Assembly (NCBI GenBank): GCA_963971575.1
Contig: OZ020611.1
Span: forward strand, 225,114,260-225,178,259
DNA from: Liopterus haemorrhoidalis
Lineage: Eukaryota > Arthropoda > Insecta > Coleoptera > Dytiscidae
DNA length: 64,000 nt
Direction: 5' to 3'
A program made the translations under genes and the position numbers. Under the pieces are notes generated by a model, which worked only from the letters and a program-made list of their open reading frames with translations, did no database searches and was not told the DNA's origin. Positions 25,776-35,794 of this stretch are shown piece after piece. Position 1 is the first letter of the stretch, and every line of letters begins with the position of its first letter.

Positions 25776-27782
25776 TATGGTCTATTTCAAAGTAGAAAAA
25801 AGTAGATAGCGCTGCGAACCGAGTACGATTTACACTGATCAAATACAACTATGGCATGGGCGTAGCAACTGGGTTAGCAAGTGATTTTTTTTTTAATATA
25901 AAAAAGGTTAATAAGATATTGAAATAAACAAGACAGATAATACACTTACGTTATTTAAAAGACATAAATTAAGTTTAATGGGAAATTTGAAAAAGTTAAA
26001 AAAATATTAATTTTAAACATTATGTACTATATATTAAAAGAGAGATTTGGCTAAAAGAGTTTAAACAAAGCAATAAAACAAACAATATATCTTCAGAGCT
26101 AAAGTTTCTTATTTAAATAATTATTGTAAATAAAAATTAAAAATATATGTATATATGAAGGTCTAAAAATTATATCAATAACTTCTTCTTTGGGCACAAT
26201 AAGCTGGGCTGTCTTTTGGCCTTACATTAGTCCTCTTTCTTGATCTATTAATTGTCAACTGTCAAAAAATATTTATATGTCAGATAACCTAAAAAATATA
26301 TAACTGCGTAAAAACAAATTACATGGAGAATTTTCTCCATAAAATCTACGCCAAGAATATAAATAAAAGTCTAAATATGTAAATAATAACAAAATATATG
26401 AGAAAAATTAAATAATATAAATAATATATATTTCCAATGTACGACACTGAACATCTGTCAACTTGGACTAAAAACAATATTTTTACAGTGTAATAGGGAT
26501 GACGATCTAAACCAATTGGATACAACAATGCCCGATGGCGGCACTACGAGCGCTGTGAACAGCTGATTGAAACGAGTAATGTGAAAGTTGTCCATATTTG
26601 TTTACATGTTAAATCATCGATTTGCAATGGATAATAAACAGCTATCCTTATTAAATTATTTAATTTTTTTAAGTGCAACACCTTCTTCTAGGTGTGTAGT
26701 TGAAGGAGAAGAGTTGTTAAACGCCGGAAATCTTATGTTGTGCGGAATTTTGGACAAAAATGATGAGCATGTCGACATATGTGGGTTATGTTTACAAACA
26801 AGCAGTTTGAGAACACCACCTCACGAAGTCACTGGGAAATTAAAATTTAATAATGATGTTGAAGTTTTAAATATGTCCTGCACATGTAAAGCAGGAACTA
26901 CATGCAAACACATTTCAGCTATCCTATTATTTTGTGCCAGGTGGTTAACAAACCAAAATGAAAGAAGCCAAGATCAGGGCATTGATTGATTGTGAAATAT
27001 TTGATTTATCTTTTTTTTGTGTGGTTTCTGTTGGTTTTACTTTTTGTTCCAGAAACAATATATTGAGTATGGAAATATTAACCAGCACAGATTTAAAATG
27101 CCTGTGGTCTACTTTTAAGAAACCTGTCTTACAACAGTATGAACCGAAACCTCTGTTAGAAACTCCTTGCCTAAATAAATTGATTAAAAACAAAAGCAGG
27201 CATTGAAAGTTCAGTGAAAATGTATTAGAAAAGCTGCGTACAGAATTTGAGACCGCTTGCCCTAATTCTGCATTAAAATTACCCGGGTAGATATTTAATT
27301 ATGTTCGAGAAGGATTTTTATAATTTAGTGTTTGTTTTTTATTTAATTTGTTTAATAAATACTAGTTTGTTATTATCACTTCCACAACACCAAATTTATT
27401 AACAGTTCACAACAGTTGTTTCTCATTTGGAAAATAGTGGAAGTAAATATTTTTGTTACTTCCTTTTCTAGAGTGACAGCCAAACACACACCAATTTGTG
27501 TTATAATAACTCATTATAACATAAAGTAATATAAAAAAGAATAATAATTGCTATCAAAAGTTAATATAACAAACAAACTGCAACACTAACTTTTAAAAGC
27601 AATACAAACTACACGAGAAAACACATGTAAACCAGATGTAAACAATAAACTATTACTCGTTTCGCTTAGTTCAGTTATAGTCCGCTTGGCGTCACTTCAT
27701 AGCGCTGTTGAGCCCAATCCGAAGCAAGGACAAACAGCTCCTATCTTCTTACACACATTTTTCTACTTTGAAATATAATATA
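25776..27782 (+). mobile_element. SWIM-family TA element, copy with coding region (2.0 kb)
   Basis: Inverted ends TATGGTCTATTTCAAAGTAG and the inverse of TATATTATATTTCAAAGTAG, flanked by duplicated TA within CACACTA/GATC of a MITE. It carries a two-exon SWIM zinc-finger gene (26588-27206) and no recognisable DDE transposase. A deleted sister is at 13241-15841. Confidence 0.82.
26588..27206 (+). pseudogene. SWIM zinc-finger protein of a TA transposon, two exons
   Basis: Exon a (to 26940) reads FNNDVEVLNMSCTCKAGTTC then KHISAILLFCAR. The CxCx(n)CxH set is a SWIM zinc finger. An intron of 112 bp (26941-27052, GTGGTT...TTCCAG) restores the frame to NNILSMEILTSTDLKCLWST, FKKPVLQQYEPKPLLET and stops at 27206 (KSRH). 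SWIM fingers bind DNA or protein in transposases and ubiquitin ligases. Related proteins with this TSTD...W...P.L block occur widely in insects, but their role is not clear to me. The conceptual continuation after the stop (FSENVLEKLRTEFETACPNS) suggests truncation by a nonsense change. Start could be 26588 or the inner ATG at 26627. Confidence 0.65.
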
Positions 27783-27890
27783 GATCGGGTTCTTTTGGTT
27801 ACTTTTATGGTGTGTTACTGACTTTAAATGTCAATTAAAAATATTCCTTACGTTGTAAAATCGACTTTAGGTTGATAAGGTTATGATCAC

Positions 27891-28302
27891 TACAGTCTGT
27901 TTCAAACGCTTAGGCGGAACTAAATGGGAATTTCGTTCTTTTAGGTTGTCACGACAAGGGACCTTGCTTGGGTTATTTCATTTTTCATGTTGGGATTTCA
28001 AAATTTAAAATTACAACAATGAAACCATGGAAACGAATGACCTATGTCACAATTAATTTATTTTTTTTGTATATTTTAATGACAAAAAAATAAATAAATG
28101 GAAAATTTGTATTAAGAATGACACAAAAAATCAAAATATAAAGAAAATGACATTTTAAAATGATATTAACCTTAACCAAAAATGTTTATTGTAAGTATGA
28201 TTTACAAAGCTTAAACAAAACGGTCGAAAAGCACGATTTAAACGATGAAAGTAACTAGATTGCAAAATTTAGTTCCGCTTCACCGTTTGGAACAGACTGT
28301 AT
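27891..28302 (+). mobile_element. TACAGTCTGTT MITE, copy i (412 bp)
   Basis: Ends TACAGTCTGTTTCAAACG and CGTTTGGAACAGACTGTA on a TA site; no coding. Interior words AAGGGACCTTGCTTGGGTTA and AAAGTAACTAGATTGCAAAA recur in all copies. Confidence 0.9.
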
Positions 28303-28458
28303 AATTAAGATATCATTTCTCATTATGACATATGTCAAATGGATCGACATTTTAAAAAAGTGATATTTTTTAATACCAACATGACATACTGCTTCAAAGG
28401 TGCAAACTATTGAAAACAAAATTCCCTCTTAGTTTATTCTTACAAAAGTGAACAGCAT

Positions 28459-29284
28459 ATACTGTCTGTTCCAAACGGTTAGGCGGAACTAAATGGGAAT
28501 TTTGTTCTTTTAGGTTGTCACAAGAAGGGACCTTGCTAGGGTTATTTCATTTTTCACGTTGGAATGTCAAAATTTAAAATTCCAACAATGAAATCATGGA
28601 AACGAAGTATATATGTCAAAATTAAATTATTTTTTTTTTTATATTTTTTAATGACAAAAATATAAATACAGTCTGTTTCAAACGCTTAGGCGGAACTAAA
28701 TGGGAATTTCGTTCTTTTAGGTTGTCACGACAAGGGACCTTGCTTGGGTTATTTAATTTTTCACGTTGCAATGTCAAAATTTAAAATTACAACAATGAAA
28801 CCATGGAAACGAATGACCTATGTCAAAATTAAATTATTTTTTTAATGTATTTTAATGACAAAAAAATTAATAAATGGGAAATTTGTATTAAGAATGACAC
28901 AAAAAATCAAAATATAAAGAAAATGACAATTTAAAATGATATTAACCTTAACAAAAAATGTGTATTGTAAGTATGATTTACAAAGCTTAAACAAAACGGT
29001 CGAAAAGCACGATTTAAACGATGAAAGTAACTAGATTGCAAAATTTAGTTCCGCTTAACCGTTTGAAACAGACTGTAATTGGGAAATTTGTAATAAGAAT
29101 GACACAAAAAATTAACATATAAAGAAAATGACATTTTAAAATGATGAAAAAAATCACCAAAAAATGATTATTGTAAGTATGATTTACAAAGCTTAAACAA
29201 CACGGCCAAAAAGCACGATTTAAACGATGAAAGTAACTAGATTGCAAAATCTAGTTCCGCTTAACCGTTTGGAACAGACTGTAT
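28459..29284 (+). mobile_element. TACAGTCTGTT MITE copy ii, with copy iii nested at 28668-29077
   Basis: Copy ii begins TACTGTCTGTTCCAAACG and ends CGTTTGGAACAGACTGTA. At 28668 a complete copy of the same family starts (TACAGTCTGTTTCAAACG) and ends at 29077, with TA on both sides; copy ii then resumes with ATTGGGAAATTTG. This is self-insertion of a MITE family. Confidence 0.88.
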
Positions 29285-29599
29285 ATGTAATCTTTTATTA
29301 TTGAGAATTGGCACGCTCGGATACGCAGTCTGGTGGTCAAATATTGTACTACGCGACTGTAGTACTGTTTGAAATTATTACATATTTTCTAGTGTTGTTT
29401 TTTTGTTAGAATGTCGATAGATGCATTTTCATAGAATAAAAATGTACTGTGCTTAAATTAACCTGTTCGCTGTTGGCATATTGACAGCTGAATACTAGAC
29501 AATTCAGCCATATTGCGTTGAAAAACAGCGCCGCCAAGGGTAATGTCACTTCTCAATAGTAAAAGGTCAGGTATGTTTTCTTAAACTTCAGTTATTGTA

Positions 29600-29720
29600 T
29601 GTCAAATTCAATTAGTATTTGTGTAGCTCTGATGAAGAAATAAAATATTTCGAAATTGGTCAGCTAGATTTAGTTATTTATGTCCGCAACCCGTATTGCC
29701 CTTTCCACCCATTAGTAGAT
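29600..29720 (+). repeat. Penelope-like terminal repeat fragment a
   Basis: Shares CTGATGAAGAAAT, ATTTCGAAA, GGTCAGCTAGATTTAG and a GTCCGCAACCCG phrase with 35687-35790 and 55508-55600. Such text is typical of the untranslated ends of Penelope-like elements. It includes the hammerhead-like motif at 29624-29666. Confidence 0.5.
29624..29666 (+). ncRNA. Hammerhead-ribozyme-like motif (candidate)
   Basis: Read as RNA: UAGCU, core CUGAUGA, a stem (GAAAU ... AUUUC), core GAAA, UUGGUC, then AGCUA. The outer UAGCU/AGCUA pair is perfect and GUC gives a standard cleavage triplet. Departures: one extra A between CUGAUGA and stem II, and stem III of at most two pairs. Published Penelope-type hammerheads are type I with very short stem III, so the form is plausible, but activity is unproven. 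The copies at 35703-35746 (minus) and 55551-55595 (minus) keep the core and have weaker outer stems. Confidence 0.35.
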
Positions 29721-30398
29721 TTGTAATTTACGATTTTTTAATTAGGATTTTGTAACTTACCCATAAATTTTTAACTTATCTAATAATTATTTGCTAGTTT
29801 ATTTGGAATTGGAACTCTCGGGCCTGAGTATACAACACGAGAATCAATGTGTTTGAACATCGCCGCCAGGCACCCAGTCGCACTGTGCCTGGTGAACCCA
29901 AAAGGGACTGGTTCTTCGAAGTCATTCGCACAATAAGCACTTCAGTCGCAATGAAATTCAACTTATCAGTTGAGTAGAATTATATCTGCAATTACGGCTA
30001 AAAATCCGGCCATATTCTCGAAGAAATTGTACCTACAACAAACTGCTGCAACACCTTCATGATTGTGGATCAATTTAAAAGAATAGAGCTACTGAAATCC
30101 GTATGATTAAATTTTTCAATGTCATTGAAACAGATTTGAACTCATTCATTGATATAATTTTATTTCAATTTCTTTATCATCTTATATTTGACCATAATTT
30201 TTATATTTGACTGAAGCTGAGTTAGACATATGTGGATTTTGGGTTTAATTAAGGTCCTGGGCGAATATTTATATTGTTTTTTGTTGGAAAAAAATGATAA
30301 TTTTCTGTATAAATTCTGAATTTTACCAAATTATAGTAACCTGTTTAGCAGTTATGCAAACTCTTTCCTGAAATACATAAAGCATCATTAGTTCGTAA
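29721..30398. other. AT-rich intergenic DNA, nothing recognised
   Basis: No coding frame, terminal repeat or tandem unit was found. A short inverted word AGGCAC...GTGCCT sits at 29867-29892. Confidence 0.5.
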
Positions 30399-30968
30399 TA
30401 GACCGGGAGCTCATGACATTTTTGATCTCCGATTTCATACAGCATGCCTTTTGGAGGAGAGAATATTTACCCTGTGACAACAAAAAAGGGATGGTACTAA
30501 ACCCCTGCACGCTTTCCGGTCATAGGGAAAATTGCATTTCCACTTGCACAAAATTTTTGTGTTTTTCTCTGCTTTTAATATTGCTTGCCCTTTTGTCAAA
30601 AGAAAGTTATAACAAATTTAAAGTCTTTTAATTATAGGCATGCTGTATGAAAACGCGGAAAATCATATTTTTTTATTACAAGATCATATGACCGTTTGAG
30701 CCCTTTGGGACCCTCCGAATCACATGCATATATTTGAAAGACTTTAAATTTGTTATAACTTTCTTTTGACAAAAGGGCAAACAATATTAAATCAGAGAAA
30801 AGCACAAAAATTTTGTGTTTAAGTGGAAATGCAATTTTTCCTATGACCGGAAAGCGTGCAGGGGTTTAGTACCATCCCTTTTTTGTTGTCACAGGGTAAA
30901 TATTCTCTCCTCCAAAAGGCATGCTGTATGAAATCGGAGACCAAAAACTGTCATGAGCTCCCGGTCTA
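30399..30968. mobile_element. Foldback MITE: 570-bp palindrome with about 230-bp arms
   Basis: Ends TAGACCGGGAGCTCATGACA and its inverse. Arms 30399-30632 and 30735-30968 are about 95% inverse copies; the loop is about 100 bp. TA occurs on both sides. The frames within are shadows of the palindrome. Confidence 0.9.
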
Positions 30969-31009
30969 TAAATAAAAAACATTGATATGAACTGTGAATT
31001 TTTACACAT

Positions 31010-31310
31010 TTTAGGGTTTTGTAGGCATTTAATAAGTGTAAGAAGCCAACAGAATGCTGGATGTCTAGGACAATATTTTTAGGGTTTTGTAGGTATGACA
31101 GCCAAAAAAACTCATATAACGTCACTCATGTGTCTGTCTGTCTGTCTGTCTGTACGGTAGAACAAGCCAAACGGCTTAACATAGAAAGTTGAAATTTGGC
31201 ATGCTTGTACAACTCCTTGGTTCACATATAGAAAAAATACTGAGAGTTCAAAAAATTGATGTGAAATGTGAATTTTCACACATTTCAGGGTTTCACAGGT
31301 ATTTAGTAAG
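31010..31310 (-). repeat. GTCT-family repeat, short copies
   Basis: Two partial units: AGGGTTTTGTAGGTATGACA at 31080 followed by a CTGT tract, CAAGCCAAACGGCTTAAC and TGAAATTTGGCATGCTTGTA, ending TTTCAGGGTTTCACAGGTAT at 31280-31300. They match the terminal parts of 19572-20535. Confidence 0.8.
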
Positions 31311-31359
31311 TAAATGATGATTATTTGGGCCAAAACAAATTTTATATTAATTTTTTTTG

Positions 31360-32310
31360 TTGTTGTTAATTTTAATTCGAATGCCTAATACCATTATTAA
31401 GGTTTCTAAATATGTGCAGTATTTTTTTTATATAGCAAGGTTCATTAAGAGTTTGAAAATTGCGTCTATGGTTTCCATTGGTTGTTTTAAGTTATAAGCT
31501 CCACCCCTCTGATTTCGTGTACATTGAAACGTAGAATTAAATTATAATTTCAACAATGTCCACTGGTTATTAAATTTACGTTTATTAAAATCAAATGCAA
31601 CATTTGCCAAAATATAACTAGAATTTTGAAAAATAATTTAAACAAATTAAAAATGCTAAAAAAAATAAAAAATAAAATTGTCTCCAGACGGGAAGAGAAC
31701 CCTAGCTTGCAACTCAGACAACAAGAGGGCTAACCATTACACTATGAAAGCGTACTGGTTTACTGTGTTACATAACGTTTTAAATAGTTTACATCGTCAG
31801 CCAAAAAAACACAAAATTTGCGTTATTTTCCGAAACGATAATCTGATCAAAAATTCCTATTGTACTATTTCGGTTCACACAAATGTACATTACTTAGAAT
31901 TTTTTCAGATTTTTAATTTAAACCATCTGGGCTACAGGATGTATGACAAAAATTTTTTGCACAATTTTGGAAAAAACCGCTTCAAAATAATTTATTTTGC
32001 AAAAATACAATTTTGATCGTTAATCGTACTAAGGGCTTTCATTTGATACCCTACTCAGAATTTAAAAAAATATATTTTTTTTTCGATTAGCACATATTTG
32101 TTTATATTTTTAGGGGGATATGATTTTAGATATTTTAGTATTTATGCTATGTGCGTCAAAGAGTTATATAATAATAGTATAAGCATGTCAAATTTCAACT
32201 CTCTAGGTTTAGCCGTTTGGCTACAATTTTTACCGAACAGACAGACAGACAGACTGCAAAATGACGGTATAAGGATTTTTTGGTCATACCTAGAAAACCC
32301 TAAAAAACCC
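31360..32310 (+). mobile_element. GTCT-family repeat, full copy with a different tRNA-like segment
   Basis: Inverse of the plan at 19572-20535: body, ACCATCTGGGCTACAGG, GTTAGCCGTTTGG-type text, GACAGACAGACAGAC and GGTATAAGGATTTTTTGG. Its tRNA-like segment (31683-31757, minus) differs in sequence from that of the other two long copies while the flanks on both sides are alike. Confidence 0.65.
31683..31757 (-). ncRNA. tRNA-like segment (second type)
   Basis: Minus strand contains TAGTGTAATGGTTAGCCC (A-box-like) and AGGGTTCTCTTCCCG (B-box-like) at tRNA spacing of about 30 bases. A weak T arm (CTAGGG/CCCG-type) is possible. No acceptor stem pairs. Read as a tRNA-derived promoter or pseudogene. 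Confidence 0.45.
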
Positions 32311-32414
32311 ATCCCAGGATAAATATAAACAAGTATGTATTTAATAAAAAAATACATAAGTGATAGTCTAATGGTTTCTTGGTCATACCTACGAAAACCT
32401 AAAAATTGCCTTAC

Positions 32415-32706
32415 CTGAAAAAATGTAGAATTACAGAAAATATCCCAATGTTAATGACAGTCAATAATCCCAGCATAACACATAAGCAGATAACGCCCAA
32501 CATCAACGTTTTATCATTTTTTTTGTAATCCTCATCGAAACCCTTATCATCCATGATTTTAATTAAAAGCAAAGTTTCTTCTTCCGTTAAAAATCCAGCT
32601 GCTTTTATTCTTACGTAAGCTGTAATGTTGTGTAAATCTTCTTTTATTTTTCGGGCCAATGATTTGGCGAGTTTAATATTTGTCCCATTTTCCAGCGACA
32701 AGTACT
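32415..32706 (-). CDS. Gene 2 exon 2: juxtamembrane region and transmembrane segment
   Basis: Exon of 292 nt encoding about 96 residues. It starts after a TTTTTTCAG acceptor and enters in phase 1. The first 65 residues are hydrophilic (SLENGTNIKLAKSLARKI, then ITAYVRIKAAGFLTEEE) with two NxT glycosylation sequons. A strong membrane span follows (LMLGVICLCVMLGLLTVI onward). The open frame stops at a TAA that is part of an AG/GTAAGG donor consensus, so the exon probably splices in phase 2 to a tail exon, as in gene 3. No cadherin repeat is visible. It could be the membrane-proximal part of a cadherin-like protein or an unrelated small type I membrane protein; no family is recognised. Confidence 0.6.
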
Positions 32707-32869
32707 CTGAAAAAATATTATAAGAGAAAAGTAAATCGAATTTATAAGTAAATATAGAGTAACAGGCGCGCACCCAGGAGTGCTGAGGGGTTTGAGCCCC
32801 TCACAAAGGACAAGGAAAACACGTGTTGAATTTTAGAACTCGTAAGCATTTTTACCGACCGCCAACATA

Positions 32870-33617
32870 CGTGGGATGTTTCCAAAGTTCTGGGAATTTA
32901 GCTATAATTTTTATTATTTTGTTAATTTTCGTCAATATTACAATGTAGTTTTTCAACATAATCTCTATTTAACTGAATACATTTATCCCAACGATAAATT
33001 AATTTTTTAAACCGTCCTCAAAGAACTTTTTCGGTGTCTCCTCAATCCATTTATTCCAACAGCCTTGGCACCCAGCGCGGCGAAACCTTGCTAACGTCCA
33101 AACAATCATGTAAGATGTCATGAACTTGTCGTGTACCTATCCCTAGGCGCACACTAATTTGACGAATAGTCATTCGCCTGTCCTCTTTCAGTAGGTCTTC
33201 GACGACAGTAATGTTTCTTTCATTTACCGACGTGCTTGGGCGCCCACTGCGTGGATCTTCTTCTAGTGATGTTCTACCGGTTTTAAAATGATCGATCCAC
33301 CGATAAACAGTACTTTTGGATTCTGCAGACTCACCAAATACTCCTTGCAGACGCTGAATAATTTCTGATGTTTTCACACCTTCTTTCCACAAAAAGAAAA
33401 TTATTGCTCTTTGAAATTTTGCTGCGTCTTCCATGTTTACAAAAACAGTGCTATGAAAACGCGTCTATATCAGTCGAACACCTAAATCAGACTGAACAAT
33501 ATTGCACTAGATAGTTGCATAAACATGTCAAGACTTGTCTGGCACCAATAACATTGCCTATAAGTTCTGCGTAATTTAATTATAGCACAATTCCCAGAAT
33601 TTAGGAAACATCCCTCG
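32870..33617 (-). mobile_element. Internally deleted mariner element (748 bp)
   Basis: Ends CGTGGGATGTTTCCAAAG and the inverse of CGAGGGATGTTTCCTAAA, TA at 32868-32869 and 33618-33619. It keeps the transposase N-terminus (33051-33434) fused to the last codons (RWDKCIQLNRDYVEKL near 32960-33000). The catalytic middle is missing. It lies in the gene 2 intron. Confidence 0.92.
33051..33434 (-). pseudogene. Mariner transposase, N-terminal DNA-binding part
   Basis: 127-residue frame starting MEDAAKFQRAIIFFLWKEGV, then STVYRWIDHFKTGRTSLEED and PRSGRPSTS, followed by VVEDLLKEDRRMTIRQISVR. These are the two helix-turn-helix motifs and GRPR-like linker of mariner transposases (usual length about 345). 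It stops soon after WVPRLLE where the deletion begins. Confidence 0.88.
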
Positions 33618-33870
33618 TATATAAGGGAGGTATTGTGATTATTTCGATTTTGACATTTCGACATTTCGATGGATCTCCACGAATGGAGGTCCCTACATAA
33701 TGTTTTGACTATTTTTAGCATGATGTCTGTCTATCGGTCTGTCTGTTGGTCTGTCTGTCTGTCTGTCGGTCCGTGTACACGTTCAGAGCAAAGTCAGCTA
33801 AAAGGATTTTTATGCAACTTCATATTTAATTTTTTGACATCAATGGTACGAGTTGATTAACTTTTGGTAA
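33618..33870 (+). repeat. GGGAGGTAT...GTCTGTC repeat, copy 1
   Basis: Contains AAGGGAGGTATTGTGATTAT, TTTCGATGGATCTCCACGAA, GCATGATGTCTGTC, a GTCT tract and GTACACGTTCAGAGCAAAG, AGGATTTTTATGCAAC. Copies at 60087-60290 and, inverse, 63790-64000. Confidence 0.8.
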
Positions 33871-34604
33871 AAATCTATTAACTAGAAATGGGAGTTTACT
33901 CGTGTCGGTTTTAAGATAAATTAAAATTCATCTGACAAATATCTATAATCAATGCTAGGTAAAATACTTTTCTGGTGTATTCGAAGTACTGAATACAAAT
34001 ACTTTTTTTAAAGGAAAAACTATATGTAACATTTTAATTAAACATTACTTTTTAGTATTTAAAATACTACGTAGCTGAAATACAGTTCGCAATTCTTAAA
34101 ATGCAATTTACGGCAATATTACTATAAATTAAGAAAGATGATGAAAAGGTAAAATAGTAAAATAGAAAAAATAACACAACAAAACAATCATAACCACAAT
34201 ACAGCGCCGGCGTTTTTCTTAGCAATAGCTCAATAAAATTAATGTAAATTAGGCAACTTGTTAAACTCCTCGGGGCAAATTCCCCTTTCGTGTCCGCAGG
34301 GTCGTGGCTTCATAACAAACAATGCTAAGGCATAGATCATGCTGTGTCTATTTATATGACGTCAATAACTTCGTCCCATCGAAAATTTATCCCATCAGCA
34401 TAAAACGAGCCGACAACAAGTGAAACTACTGTTATACACTGTGGTAGTGTAGACAAATTCATTTACGCCTTCGTACTTGATTTGAATTTTCATAACTGTG
34501 AACACAGTTATTAAATGTTAAAAGTGTCTATTAAATTTATTCATAACTTGCAACGGGCAGTGTACTAATTTTGAAGCTTTGAATGCAGCTTTAAATGTAA
34601 ACCA
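33871..34604. other. Gene 2 intron sequence, nothing recognised
   Basis: AT-rich; no coding frame, inverted ends or tandem repeats seen. Confidence 0.45.
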
Positions 34605-34949
34605 GTGGCGAAGGAAGACCTCCACTAGACTTGCTCTCAAAAAAATAATAATAAAAAAAAAAATACATAATTTTTTTTTAAATTTAAAAAAAGATTTAGG
34701 TAAATCTTGAAAAATACATCATATTATGTCCAATACAATTTTTTGTCCAAGGCTTGGTTTACAAGTTACGAATTTTTTTAAATTTTAATGTTTAATAACT
34801 TCCGTTTCCGGTTTCGGATTTTAATAAAAAACAATAGGGTTCTTCCCAGTTATTAGGAGAATTTTTTAGTACCAGAACGAACTCTTTAAGTTAAACCGTT
34901 TTTGAGTTATCGTGTATACACACAGACACACACGCAGCCACACACACAG

Positions 34950-34981
<32 letters not shown>

Positions 34982-34985
34982 GGAC
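34605..34985 (+). repeat. GGCGAAGGAAGACCTCC repeat with (CA)n tail, copy 1
   Basis: Begins CCAGTGGCGAAGGAAGACC, then TTTAGGTAAATCTTGAAAAA, CAAGGCTTGGTTTACAAG, ACTTCCGTTTCCGGTTTCGG, CAGAACGAACTC and GTTATCGTGTATACACACAG before a CA tract. Copies: 1-215 (inverse, partial) and 63088-63415. It looks like a LINE/SINE-type repeat that ends in a microsatellite. Confidence 0.75.
34912..34980 (+). repeat. (CA)n microsatellite
   Basis: ACACACAGACACACAC tract at the end of the repeat copy. The frames across it on both strands are artefacts. Confidence 0.95.
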
Positions 34986-35097
34986 GGCACTTCGAAAATA
35001 GGTTTTTTGGATTCCCTGGACCATGAAACGTGGTCATCAGTCACTTGCCCCTTATATATTAAGGTCGGGCAAGTAAAAATAAATAATTTATACCTAC

Positions 35098-35203
35098 GTT
35101 CATCAGTATATTCTGTAGATTCGATAGCAGTGTCCACTGAATTGAAGCTCCATGAAATGCAGAGAAATAACAGAATGTAAATAGAAATAATTTTTACACC
35201 CAT
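35098..35203 (-). CDS. Gene 2 exon 1: signal peptide
   Basis: ATG at 35203 followed by MGVKIISIYILLFLCISWSF, a clear signal peptide, then a short acidic stretch (ESTEYTDE). The exon is cut at C/GTAGGT, leaving phase 1; this is the only nearby donor that keeps the next exon (acceptor at 32707-32708) in frame. The phase matches the signal-peptide exons of genes 1 and 3, which supports a common gene plan. A second GT (GTATAA) four bases further would break the frame. Gene 2 sits between gene 3 (upstream) and gene 1 (downstream), all on the same strand. Confidence 0.6.
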
Positions 35204-35683
35204 ACTTAACTAGACACTATTAGTTTACCAGTGACAAGATCGCAATAATAGTACATGATTTCAAATCATTTAATCTGATTTAATTTGCATGTACTGATAA
35301 GGATACGGTTGATTTCATTAAATGTCAATTAAAAAAATTTAACATATCTGGATTGAGTGTATCATCTTGTGACAAATGTACATGTTAATTTATACAAAAA
35401 TATGTTACACTAATTCCATTAATCTAAAACATATGGATAAAAATACCACTTTATTTATCACAGTTCTAAATAAATTTTATTTTAACAATATTTTTATAAC
35501 TCTTTATATTACGGAAATAAACGACGGGGACATAAATGTTGCCTCACCCTGTATTCTAGGTGTCTAATATTTGTGGAGCTTTATTCCAAAACGCAGTTAT
35601 TCCAATTTTTTATTTATTTCTTTATTTATTTATTTAAATTTACATCTGTCCTACGGAAAGAATCCAAATAGGTTAGCATGGAT

Positions 35684-35793
35684 ATAAATAATGCAACTAG
35701 ATCTAGTTGACCAGTTTCGAAATATTTGATTTCTTCATCAGAGCTACACAAATAAAAATCAGAATTGAAAATACAGTACAGAGTCAAGGATTC
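35684..35793 (-). repeat. Penelope-like terminal repeat fragment b, left part
   Basis: Minus strand carries CTGATGAAGAAATC, ATTTCGAAACTGGTC and CAACTAGATCTAGTTG. It is cut by the GC-rich element at 35795 and resumes at 36807-36990; the same pair of blocks lies uninterrupted at 55508-55750. Confidence 0.6.
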
Positions 35794-35794
35794 C

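Larger units (their letters stand above)
25746..28461 (+). mobile_element. GTTCACTTTTGTAAG MITE split by two other elements
   Basis: Left end at 25746, right end GAACAGCATATA at 28461. It is interrupted by the SWIM-family element (25776-27782) and by a TACAGTCTGTT MITE (27891-28302). Comparison with 25025-25326 shows both insertion sites. Confidence 0.85.

Noticed and set aside
30413..31125. Two similar frames on opposite strands
   Set aside because: They are the two arms of the foldback MITE.
31670..31760. Plus-strand frame 31678-32016 as a gene
   Set aside because: It reads antisense through a tRNA-like segment and repeat body; no family motif.
34902..35203. Frames over CA/GT tracts on both strands (also 63279-63467)
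   Set aside because: Microsatellite translations. Only 35098-35203 of the minus frame is kept, as the signal-peptide exon.
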